6,988 nucleotides of DNA from Candidatus Equibacterium intestinale. Its GTDB lineage: Bacteria > Bacteroidota > Bacteroidia > Bacteroidales > UBA932. Below the pieces are notes generated by a model, which did no database searches, was not told the DNA's origin, and was given only the letters and a program-made list of their open reading frames with translations. The DNA lies in NCBI GenBank assembly GCA_018064305.1, contig JAGHVP010000110.1:1-6988 (forward strand). Reading direction: 5' to 3'. Both the position numbers and the translations under genes were made by a program. Numbering within the stretch: the stretch's first letter is position 1; every line of letters begins with the position of its first letter. Below, piece by piece: positions 1 to 6,126 of the stretch.

Positions 1-23
1 GCCTGAATGTAAGCTGCAATGAA

Positions 24-47
24 TTTTAAAAAACCCAACTCCAGGGT
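24..47 (-). terminator. Weak possible intrinsic terminator after the Ig lipoprotein gene
   Basis: Read on the minus strand, a 4-bp stem ACCC/GGGT with a 7-base loop is followed by six T residues and then AAAA. It lies about 58 bases past the stop of the Ig-domain lipoprotein gene, where the operon could end. The T-run is right but the stem is very short, so this may be chance. The rest of bases 1-104 shows no gene I can support on either strand. Confidence 0.25.
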
Positions 48-104
48 GGATATGCGGCATCCGGAAAGAAACTCAGCCAGGTTGCCGGTCGTGAAGTCGA
101 AATA

Positions 105-2333
105 TTACTTAACACCATTGATGATAAGTGTGGGCTCACCTTTCTTCACTGAGAATGCCTGCTTGTTCATGACAGCAGGTGTGGCGGCACTGGTGGCTGT
201 GATTGTTACAACCTTGTCTTCTCCAAACCTTCCGAATGTTACAAGTCCGTCGGCATCGACTGTGGCGATGTCTGTGTCGCTGCTGCTCCAGGTGATACGC
301 TTGTCTGAAGCATTCTCAGGCAGCACGGTGGCATTCAGCTGGTAGGTTGAACCTGATTCTACAGTAATGACCGGGGTGTCGCTGTCAATCTTTACGGAAG
401 TGATGACTGTATGCTCGACCGTCACTGTGCAGGCGGCTGTGAAACCGTCGCATGAAACCATCACCACTGCCTTGCCGACACCCTTTGCCGTGATCTTGCC
501 GGAATTGTCAACTTCCACAATCTCTGGATTGCCGCAACTCCATTCCACTTCTCCTGCCGTGGCGTTGGAAGGTGTCAGGATTGCCTTGAGCTGCACCTGG
601 TCGGGATAATGTATAGTGAGTGATGTCTTGTCGACCGATATTGCTTCGAGAGGTATTTCGGCTGCCTTCACATCCACTGACGCAGTGGCGGCAAGACCTC
701 CGTCAACCGTTATTGCTGAAATGGTTGCATGTCCGGCTGAGACGGCTGTGACAACTCCGTATGAATCTACCGAAGCCACGCTGCTGTCGCTGCTCTCGAA
801 CCTTACTGCAGGATTGTCTGCACCGGCAGGCAGGACTGTGGCGGTAATCCGTGCTGTGCCGCCCTCTATGAGAGAGAGTGATGTCTTGTCGAGCGTGATA
901 TCAGTCACGTGGATGAATTCCGGAATGACTGTCACATGGCACGATGCTGTGCGCGCCCCGTCGGCAGTCTTGACAGTTATTGTGGCAGAGCCGGTGCTGC
1001 GGGCGGTTACTGTGCCGTCGGCCGAGACAGAGGCCACATCCTCATTGTCGGAATATATCACGTAGTTGAGGTTTGTGGCGTCGGAAGGTGTGAAAACAAT
1101 TTCCAGACGGGTTGTATGACCTTCGCGCAGAGTCACTTCATCAGGGGTGAGGGCAATATTTCTGACGCCTGTCGGGGTGGCTTCCACAGTGATGCTGCAC
1201 GTACCTTCGTATTCTCCTTCGGCAGATACAGCCTTCAGGGTTGTGTGCCCTTCCGCAAGCGCGGTAATCAATCCTTCCGGAGTGATATCGGCAACCGAAG
1301 GGTCTTCTACAGCCCAGATTATCCCGCGGTTGTCGGCATTGGCAGGCTCTATCCTCGCTGCTGCGGCGTAGACGTCACCGGCGTATATTACGATGTCATC
1401 ATCAAGCATTGTCAGGCCTGTGACCGGCACTGCCACATGTTTGACAGTCACCACGCAGCTGTCTTTCACACCGCCGTCCAGGGCTGTGGCGTAGATCACT
1501 GCTTCTCCAGGCTTGATTGCATTCACCACGCCGTCCCCGCCGACTGTTGCAATGCTGCTGTCAGAGCTGCTCCAGACGAATGCCGGATTATCAGCATCCC
1601 CGGGCGAAACTGTTGCCGAGAGTGCGCCAGCAGTGCCTTCGTCCAGCTCCAACGTGCTGTGGCTCAAGGTTATGTCAGTGACATGGACTGCCACATGGAA
1701 CACTGTCACCAGACAGTAGGCCGTGAATCCACCTTCCACGGTGGTTGCTGTGATTACGGCCTGTCCTTCTTTCATACCTGTCACTGTACCGTCGCTGCCG
1801 ATTGTTGCGACATCATTGTTGCTGCTTTTGTATGAGATGCTTCTGTTATCTGCATTTTCGGGGGATACGGTGGCTGAGACACTGCCGGTATGCCCCTCTT
1901 CGATGCTGAGCTCTGTTTTGTCTATCTTTATCCCGAATACATACACCGGTACCTGCGGGTCATCCGGGTCTGTACCGGGGTCGTCCGAAGGGTCGTCTGC
2001 CGGGTCAACCTTCTTTGCAGACACTGTCACCCTGCAGGTTACTGAACAGTCTCCTGCAGATGCAGTTATATCGGTTTCTCCTTCAGATACCGGTGTAACC
2101 ATCCCTTCGTGTGACACTGTTGCAACGTCGGGATTGCTTGATGTCCATGATATCAACACGTCCGCTTCTTCAGGCACCACCGATACATGCAGGCCCAGAG
2201 GGGTGTCTCCTTCGGTGAGCCTTACCCATGTCTGCTGAAAACACAACTCCCGCAGCGCCGCTTCTTCGGGCTTGCAGGAGAATGTGAGACACGCACAGAT
2301 GAGGAGTATGATATACGGCAGGTTCTTTCGCAT
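105..2333 (-). CDS. Lipoprotein with eight bacterial Ig-like (BIG_2) domains
   Basis: A 742-residue exported lipoprotein. Residues 1-20 form a signal peptide ending in the lipobox LTFSC, so Cys20 should be lipidated. Eight BIG_2-type domains follow: one at about 28-105, then an Asp/Pro-rich linker (about 110-129), then seven more from 132 to about 729. Each shows the family pattern: an EG-type turn near the start, an 'ATVSPENAD'-like stretch, 'W/YxSSDxxVATV', 'DGxVTA', 'GxAxITA', and a closing 'CxVTV' strand. No enzymatic domain is visible, and the protein ends about 13 residues after the last Ig domain. BIG_2 domains usually serve adhesion or act as spacers at the cell surface, so a surface adhesin or structural role is inferred, not shown. 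Its ATG directly follows the TAG stop of the tonB-like gene (TAGATG), suggesting co-transcription and coupled translation. The start is fixed by that junction and by the signal peptide. Confidence 0.93.
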   Translation of the reverse strand: MRKNLPYIILLICACLTFSCKPEEAALRELCFQQTWVRLTEGDTPLGLHVSVVPEEADVLISWTSSNPDVATVSHEGMVTPVSEGETDITASAGDCSVTCRVTVSAKKVDPADDPSDDPGTDPDDPQVPVYVFGIKIDKTELSIEEGHTGSVSATVSPENADNRSISYKSSNNDVATIGSDGTVTGMKEGQAVITATTVEGGFTAYCLVTVFHVAVHVTDITLSHSTLELDEGTAGALSATVSPGDADNPAFVWSSSDSSIATVGGDGVVNAIKPGEAVIYATALDGGVKDSCVVTVKHVAVPVTGLTMLDDDIVIYAGDVYAAAARIEPANADNRGIIWAVEDPSVADITPEGLITALAEGHTTLKAVSAEGEYEGTCSITVEATPTGVRNIALTPDEVTLREGHTTRLEIVFTPSDATNLNYVIYSDNEDVASVSADGTVTARSTGSATITVKTADGARTASCHVTVIPEFIHVTDITLDKTSLSLIEGGTARITATVLPAGADNPAVRFESSDSSVASVDSYGVVTAVSAGHATISAITVDGGLAATASVDVKAAEIPLEAISVDKTSLTIHYPDQVQLKAILTPSNATAGEVEWSCGNPEIVEVDNSGKITAKGVGKAVVMVSCDGFTAACTVTVEHTVITSVKIDSDTPVITVESGSTYQLNATVLPENASDKRITWSSSDTDIATVDADGLVTFGRFGEDKVVTITATSAATPAVMNKQAFSVKKGEPTLIINGVK
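147..1940 (-). repeat. Tandem array of seven Ig-like repeat units, six starting on an exact 258-bp period
   Basis: Domains 2 to 8 of the lipoprotein begin at residues 132, 218, 304, 390, 476, 562 and 644, judged by the opening motif VxxIxL (e.g. VTDITL at 218 and 476, VTGLTM at 304). The first six starts are exactly 86 residues (258 bp) apart; the seventh unit is 82 residues long. The units are clearly diverged in sequence, so this is an old coding duplication and not a young satellite or CRISPR. Unit bounds on the DNA are about 1940-1683, 1682-1425, 1424-1167, 1166-909, 908-651, 650-405 and 404-147. Confidence 0.85.
1947..2006 (-). other. Asp/Pro-rich linker between Ig domain 1 and the Ig array
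   Basis: Residues 110-129 of the lipoprotein consist mainly of Asp and Pro in repeated DP, DDP and TDP steps, with no hydrophobic core residues. It separates the membrane-proximal first Ig domain from the seven-domain array. It probably acts as an extended, strongly acidic spacer. Similar Asp/Pro tracts are common after the lipidated Cys or between domains in Bacteroidota surface lipoproteins. Confidence 0.75.
2274..2333 (-). other. Lipoprotein signal peptide (signal peptidase II type)
   Basis: Residues 1-20 show a positive n-region (MRKN), a hydrophobic core (about 5-17) and the lipobox LTFSC with Cys20. The mature protein would start CKPEEAA. Lys at +2 and Glu at +4/+5 resemble the acidic lipoprotein export signal that sends Bacteroidota lipoproteins to the cell surface. 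Surface exposure is inferred from that resemblance. Confidence 0.85.
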
Positions 2334-3101
2334 CTAGTTCAATTTGAATACGTATGTAATTGTGCCCTCCTGAGATTCGGGGGCGTCGCGGCTCACGTTG
2401 AACTGCGCCTTGAGCGCGGCGTGCTTGGCTGCCTGCCAGAGAGCCTGGTCTGTGACAGTGGTGCCTTTTGCACCAGGAACTGCCTTGAACACCTTGCCGT
2501 CCTGGTTTACAAGGATCTGTACCACCACGCGGCCTTCCTTCTGGATGTTGTAGGCGGGAAGGGGAAGGGAACCCATGATGGTTCTTCCGGCGAGTTTGGC
2601 TGAAGGTGTGCCTTCTGGATTGCCGTTTTTGGTATTGCCGTCGGAATGTCCTGCCTTGAGCGCCTCGCTCACCTTTTCGGCAGCCTGTGCGGCAAGCGTG
2701 TCTTTGTCGGAATTCTGTGCGGAAGAGAAGAGGGCGCGCTTGTTTATCTCTTTCTCGCGCGGCGGTTCGGGTACTTCGACATCACCTTTGTCGCCGACTG
2801 TGGCCTCTTCGCTCACATTTTCGCGCTTCGCAACAGTAGCCGACTCTGATTTCTGCACCAGTTTCACCGGCTCCCGGGGCTTCGGCTCTGTCGAGCGCGG
2901 CTCTATGCCGGCGGCAACTTCAATCTTCTGCGGCTCGGGCGGCGGGGCGATCTCGTCTTCCGGCTCGACAAGGATTTCTGTCTCATTGTGGAGTGCGTTG
3001 ACAGAAATTGAAGAGTATGAACAGAGCAGGAACGCGAACACGACAAACCCTGCCGCGGACATTGTCCCGACAAACTTCGATTTGCTCTCGTATTCGCGCA
3101 T
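2334..3101 (-). CDS. tonB: TonB-family energy transducer, C-terminal TonB-like domain
   Basis: A 255-residue inner-membrane-anchored periplasmic protein. A short cytoplasmic N-terminus leads into one membrane helix at about residues 10-33. A long charged linker follows, with a short proline block near 53-57 and many Glu/Lys residues, and includes an Ala/Lys/Glu helix-like stretch at about 133-150. The C-terminal domain (about 168-255) has the Bacteroidota TonB-C pattern: 'GSLPLPAY', 'EGRVVVQILVNQDGKV', 'AAKHAALKAQFN' and a closing 'GTITYVFKLN' strand. TonB proteins carry energy from the ExbB/ExbD proton channel to outer-membrane TonB-dependent transporters. Direct linkage to exbB and exbD (14 bases after exbD) supports this role. 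A TolA-like envelope role is the main alternative, since the linker is acidic and lacks a long Lys-Pro/Glu-Pro rod. Its TAG stop abuts the next ATG. Confidence 0.88.
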   Translation of the reverse strand: MREYESKSKFVGTMSAAGFVVFAFLLCSYSSISVNALHNETEILVEPEDEIAPPPEPQKIEVAAGIEPRSTEPKPREPVKLVQKSESATVAKRENVSEEATVGDKGDVEVPEPPREKEINKRALFSSAQNSDKDTLAAQAAEKVSEALKAGHSDGNTKNGNPEGTPSAKLAGRTIMGSLPLPAYNIQKEGRVVVQILVNQDGKVFKAVPGAKGTTVTDQALWQAAKHAALKAQFNVSRDAPESQEGTITYVFKLN

Positions 3102-3115
3102 AATCTGATATTATT

Positions 3116-3529
3116 CTATTCGGGTGAAGTGGCCATTATGACCTTGTAATGGTTATGCTTTGCAATGTTCATCACTGCAACCACCTCCTTGATGGGGACT
3201 GTCTCGTCGGCGTAGATGCTGAATGTGGGGTCGTCCTCTTCATCGAGCAGGTTGCGGAGCTCACCCTCTATCTGGTCGAACTTGACAGGGGTTGAGTCGC
3301 CGTTGATATGATATGTGACGCGGTTCTGTGCAGGATAATGCTTGATGGAGACTGTTGCCATAGGCTTGGCAGACACCTGGCCCGTGCTCTTGGGAAGCAG
3401 AAGCTTCAGGGCGTTGGGGTTTACAAGTGTCGAAGTCACCAGGAAGAAGATCAGCAGCAGGAACACGATGTCGGTCATTGACGACATCGAGAAGCTTGCG
3501 TCTACCTTGGATGTTCTTTTGAGTGCCAT
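3116..3529 (-). CDS. exbD: ExbD/TolR-family biopolymer transport protein
   Basis: A 137-residue protein of the ExbD/TolR family. It has a short basic N-terminus, one membrane helix (about 20-37) and a periplasmic domain of about 100 residues. The helix begins with the motif MTDIVFLLLIFFLVTS. Asp20 sits where the family's essential proton-carrying Asp lies (Asp25 in E. coli ExbD). With ExbB it should form the proton-motive-force-driven stator that energises the TonB-like protein encoded next. The gene starts 9 bases after the exbB stop and ends 14 bases before tonB. Only one exbD copy is present here, whereas many Bacteroidota clusters carry two in tandem. No clear Shine-Dalgarno sequence precedes the ATG. 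ExbD and TolR cannot be separated firmly by sequence; the TonB-like neighbour favours ExbD. Confidence 0.93.
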   Translation of the reverse strand: MALKRTSKVDASFSMSSMTDIVFLLLIFFLVTSTLVNPNALKLLLPKSTGQVSAKPMATVSIKHYPAQNRVTYHINGDSTPVKFDQIEGELRNLLDEEDDPTFSIYADETVPIKEVVAVMNIAKHNHYKVIMATSPE

Positions 3530-3538
3530 TTCTATGAA

Positions 3539-4261
3539 TTAGTCAATTGTAATGGAATCGTTGTTCTTGCTCTCGAGGGCGTCCATGAACTCGATGGTGC
3601 TGTTCTCCATCTTGTACACTACGTCAGACACGCGTGATGTGAGGAAGTTGTATCCGAAGTATGCGATGATACCCACGATAAGACCGCCCACGGTTGTGAT
3701 CATGGCTGTGTAGATACCGCCTGACAGGAGGGTGATGTCGATATTGTTGCCTGCCTGTGACATGTTGAAGAATGCCTGGACCATACCCATTACGGTACCG
3801 AGGAATCCGATCATCGGGGCACCGCCGGCGATTGATGCAAGTACGGGAAGCCCTTTCTCAAGGCGTGCGATTTCAACGTTTCCCACGTTCTCCACTGATG
3901 CGCGGATGTCTTCAAGGGGACGGCCCATACGGTCGATACCCTTTTCAATCATGCGTGCAACGGGTGAGTCGCTTTTCTTGCAGAGTGCCTGGGCAGATTT
4001 CTTCTTGCCGTCCTGAAGGTAGTCTGTGATGTCTTTGATGAAGTTCTTGTCGATCTTGGCTGCGTGGTTGATGGCGTAGAGCCTTTCTGCGAAGACATAG
4101 ATTGCAACAACAGAAAGGATTGCCAGGACAATCATAAGCCAGCCACCTTTTGTGGCAAGTCCGAGAAGTGAGAATGATGCATCGGGAGCAACTTCGGCTG
4201 CAACCTCATTGAGTGCCTCTGCTGCTTCCTCTGAAGCCTGAAGGAGTGAGAATAGTAACAT
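3539..4261 (-). CDS. exbB: ExbB/TolQ/MotA-family proton channel protein
   Basis: A 240-residue inner-membrane protein of the MotA/TolQ/ExbB family. Three hydrophobic segments lie at about 39-58, 140-165 and 182-206, with the usual cytoplasmic loop between the first two. The channel motifs are intact. 'GFLGTVMGMVQAF' (about 152-164) carries Thr156, and 'TAMITTVGGLIVG' (about 185-197) carries Thr189/Thr190. These match the pore threonines known in E. coli ExbB (Thr148 and Thr181). The N-terminal 38 residues are acidic and Ala-rich ahead of the first helix. ExbB oligomerises around ExbD to form the proton channel that drives TonB. It is the first gene of the exbB-exbD-tonB-lipoprotein run, and a promoter candidate lies just upstream inside the end of truA. 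Confidence 0.93.
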   Translation of the reverse strand: MLLFSLLQASEEAAEALNEVAAEVAPDASFSLLGLATKGGWLMIVLAILSVVAIYVFAERLYAINHAAKIDKNFIKDITDYLQDGKKKSAQALCKKSDSPVARMIEKGIDRMGRPLEDIRASVENVGNVEIARLEKGLPVLASIAGGAPMIGFLGTVMGMVQAFFNMSQAGNNIDITLLSGGIYTAMITTVGGLIVGIIAYFGYNFLTSRVSDVVYKMENSTIEFMDALESKNNDSITID

Positions 4262-4292
4262 TTTGAATTAGTATGATTTGATTTTTTTGTTG

Positions 4293-4324
4293 CAAATTAA
4301 CGAGAAAAAGATGAAATAGGCAAA
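4293..4324 (-). promoter_or_regulatory. Candidate Bacteroidota-type promoter for the exbB operon
   Basis: On the minus strand, TTTG (4324-4321) is followed after exactly 20 bases by TTAATTTG (4300-4293) and then CA. The Bacteroides consensus is TTTG at -33 and TAnnTTTG at -7 with a spacing of about 19-21. The -33 box and spacing fit, and the -7 box has one mismatch. The start would fall near 4286-4290, giving an A-rich leader of about 25-30 bases that includes a run of seven A. The -33 box lies within truA and the -7 box overlaps its stop codon, so the operon could be transcribed independently of truA. Confidence 0.6.
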
Positions 4325-5061
4325 AGCTCGTAAGGATATTCTATCCTGCAGAGCAGAAGAGGCTCTCCCGGCACCGACTGTCCGGCAGCGCAGCGGTCGC
4401 CGGCCTCGAGGATTGAAGGGATCTCTTCAACTGCAGTACGGCCGCGCCCTACATCAATAAGCGTGCCTACAATGGCCCTGACCATGTTGCGCAGGAATCT
4501 GTTGGCGCTGATTTCGAATTCGAGATGGCTGCTGTCAAGGGCGGTCCAGCGGGCCTTCGTGAGAGTGCAGACAGAGTTGGTGTTGTCTGAGCCCACCTTC
4601 TCGAAGCTCGAGAAGTCGCGTGTGCCGAGCAGCAGGGCGGCCGCCTCGTTCATTTTATCGATGTCAAGGGGGAATTTGCAGTAGTATGAATGATACGCAA
4701 ACGGGTCTTTTGCTGTGTGGACCCTGTACCGGTAGGTGCGTGATGTGGCGTCAAACCGCGCATGTGCCTCAGGAGCCACTCTGGCAATGAAATTGACTGC
4801 TATGTCATGCGGCAGGATGGCATTCATTTTGCATACGAGCGCCCCGGCTTCGGCGATGTCAGTCTCTGTGTCGAAATGGGCGGTATAGTCCGTGGCACTC
4901 ACTCCGGTATCGGTGCGGCCGGCGCCCGTCACGGCGGTCCTGCATCCCAGGGCAATCGAAAGTGCATTCTCAAGAGTTTCCTGAACACTGGTTGCATTGG
5001 GCTGTTTTTGCCATCCGCTGTAATGTTCGCCGTTATATGTGATGGAAATAAAGAACCTCAT
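4297..5061 (-). CDS. truA: tRNA pseudouridine(38-40) synthase TruA
   Basis: A 254-residue cytoplasmic enzyme that isomerises uridine to pseudouridine at positions 38-40 of the tRNA anticodon arm. The start 'FFISITYNGEHYSGWQKQP' matches the family's opening strand. The catalytic loop is 'GAGRTDTGVSA' with Asp51 as the nucleophile (Asp60 in E. coli). The central 'SRTYRYRV' and the C-terminal 'RFLRNMVRAIVGTLIDVGRG' helix are typical. Length is normal. The tail reads 'SVPGEPLLLCRIEYP', where the family usually has a His/Ala-Gly-Leu type sequence before the last strand, a small deviation. It is divergent from moxR and ends 35 bases before exbB. Its stop codon lies inside the proposed exbB promoter. 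Co-transcription with exbB is possible by spacing, but no functional link is expected. Confidence 0.96.
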   Translation of the reverse strand: MRFFISITYNGEHYSGWQKQPNATSVQETLENALSIALGCRTAVTGAGRTDTGVSATDYTAHFDTETDIAEAGALVCKMNAILPHDIAVNFIARVAPEAHARFDATSRTYRYRVHTAKDPFAYHSYYCKFPLDIDKMNEAAALLLGTRDFSSFEKVGSDNTNSVCTLTKARWTALDSSHLEFEISANRFLRNMVRAIVGTLIDVGRGRTAVEEIPSILEAGDRCAAGQSVPGEPLLLCRIEYPYELLPISSFSR

Positions 5062-5074
5062 TGAGAAAAATTGC

Positions 5075-5082
5075 TACATTTG
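5075..5082 (+). promoter_or_regulatory. Candidate -7 element for the moxR operon
   Basis: TACATTTG is an exact match to the Bacteroides -7 consensus TAnnTTTG, 38 bases before the moxR ATG. It would give a leader of roughly 30-35 A/T-rich bases. I do not see a TTTG -33 box at the expected 19-21 base spacing (that region is AGAA-rich), so this rests on the -7 element alone. Confidence 0.45.
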
Positions 5083-5098
5083 TAGATTATAATATAGG

Positions 5099-5106
5099 CA
5101 AAAATA
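5099..5106 (-). promoter_or_regulatory. Candidate -7 element for truA
   Basis: On the minus strand TATTTTTG (5106-5099) matches TAnnTTTG, 37 bases upstream of the truA ATG. No TTTG -33 box is seen at the expected distance. The site lies in the same 59-bp gap as the moxR candidate, facing the other way, so the two divergent promoters would overlap. In A/T-rich DNA an 8-base match with two free positions can arise by chance. Confidence 0.35.
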
Positions 5107-5120
5107 CAAAACATTTTGAT

Positions 5121-6116
5121 ATGGATAGTGAAAACATCAAAGAATTAAACGAGCGTATCCAGAAGGAGAGCCAGTTCGTGGACATCATCCAGATGGAGAT
5201 GGGCAAGGTGATCGTGGGCCAGAAGAACCTGGTGGAGAATCTGCTCATCGGCCTGCTGGCCAACGGACATATCCTGCTCGAAGGTGTGCCCGGCCTTGCA
5301 AAGACGCTTGCAATCAACACTCTGGCATCAGTGGTTGACGCCAAGTTCAGCCGTATTCAGTTCACCCCAGACCTGCTTCCTGCAGATGTCATAGGTACAC
5401 TGATCTACAGCCAGAAGAGCGAACAGTTCCAGATCAAGAAAGGTCCCATCTTCGCCAACTTCATCCTGGCAGATGAGATCAACCGTTCACCCGCAAAAGT
5501 TCAGTCGGCACTGCTCGAGGCCATGCAGGAGCGTCAGGTCACAATCGGTGACGAGAGCTTCCGCCTTCCCGAGCCTTTCCTGGTGATGGCCACCCAGAAC
5601 CCTATCGAGCAGGAGGGCACATATCCTCTGCCCGAGGCGCAGGTAGACCGTTTCATGCTCAAGGTGGTGGTGAAATACCCCAAGAAAGAGGAAGAGAAGC
5701 AGATCGTGAGGATGAACAACACCGGTGCAGGTGTTCCCAAGCTCAACCCCGTGCTCAAGCCCGAGGATATAATCCGTGCCCGCGAGGTTGTCCGCGACGT
5801 GTATATGGATGAAAAGATCGAGAAATATATCGTCGACATCGTGTTTGCAACCCGTAATCCCGAGGAGTACGGTCTGCAGAAGCTCAGCAATATGATTGCA
5901 TACGGTGGTTCTCCACGTGCAAGCATCTCACTCTCGATGGCTTCGAAGGCATACGCATTCATCCACCGCCGCGGATATGTCATCCCCGAGGATGTACGCG
6001 CCGTATGCTATGAGGTGCTCCGCCACCGTATCGGCCTCACATACGAGGCAGAAGCCGAGAATGTCACCACAGAGCAGATTATCAGCGAAATCCTTAATGC
6101 AGTAGAGGTGCCGTAG
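5121..6116 (+). CDS. moxR: MoxR-family AAA+ ATPase
   Basis: A 331-residue cytoplasmic AAA+ ATPase of the MoxR family. Walker A is GVPGLAKT (residues 55-62, Lys61). Walker B is FILADEINR (about 114-122, Asp118/Glu119). Sensor 1 is 'MATQNP' with Asn160. An arginine-finger candidate is Arg177 in 'LPEAQVDRF', and sensor 2 is Arg266 in 'GGSPRAS'. MoxR ATPases act as chaperones, often with VWA-domain partners; the DUF58/VWA-like gene 10 bases downstream fits. In Bacteroides this pair begins the Bat (aerotolerance) operon. The ATG at 5121 is chosen because the family starts near here and a -7 promoter element sits at 5075-5082. An in-frame TTG at 5061 would add 20 unlike residues and is unlikely. 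Confidence 0.95.
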   Translation: MDSENIKELNERIQKESQFVDIIQMEMGKVIVGQKNLVENLLIGLLANGHILLEGVPGLAKTLAINTLASVVDAKFSRIQFTPDLLPADVIGTLIYSQKSEQFQIKKGPIFANFILADEINRSPAKVQSALLEAMQERQVTIGDESFRLPEPFLVMATQNPIEQEGTYPLPEAQVDRFMLKVVVKYPKKEEEKQIVRMNNTGAGVPKLNPVLKPEDIIRAREVVRDVYMDEKIEKYIVDIVFATRNPEEYGLQKLSNMIAYGGSPRASISLSMASKAYAFIHRRGYVIPEDVRAVCYEVLRHRIGLTYEAEAENVTTEQIISEILNAVEVP

Positions 6117-6126
6117 CAGACAGCGT

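Noticed and set aside
909..1835. A 308-codon plus-strand open frame antisense to the Ig lipoprotein
   Set aside because: It is a shadow of the repeated Ig coding DNA. The translation is Cys/His-rich, low in family-like motifs and has no leader or promoter, while the opposite strand encodes a clear signal peptide and eight recognisable domains.
147..1940. The periodic 258-bp repeats as a CRISPR or recent satellite array
   Set aside because: The period matches one protein domain, the units are diverged, and the reading frame is open throughout with conserved Ig-core residues.
1723..2238. A plus-strand frame rich in Ser/Thr/Val antisense to the lipoprotein
   Set aside because: Composition mirrors the codons of the real gene and its Asp/Pro linker; other such frames (19-345, 367-609, 616-1065, 1513-1719) repeat along the array for the same reason.
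2575..3108. A plus-strand 177-codon frame antisense to the tonB-like gene
   Set aside because: The Ser/Thr-rich translation has no domain pattern; the minus strand has a membrane helix and TonB-C motifs and sits in an operon.
4282..4288. Run of seven A/T bases before exbB as a phase-variation tract
   Set aside because: It is short, outside the coding frame and in a normal A-rich Bacteroidota leader; nothing suggests switching.
5061..5120. TTG-initiated 20-residue N-terminal extension of MoxR
   Set aside because: The extension is not MoxR-like, would begin on the truA start codon, and includes the probable promoter; ATG at 5121 fits the family length.
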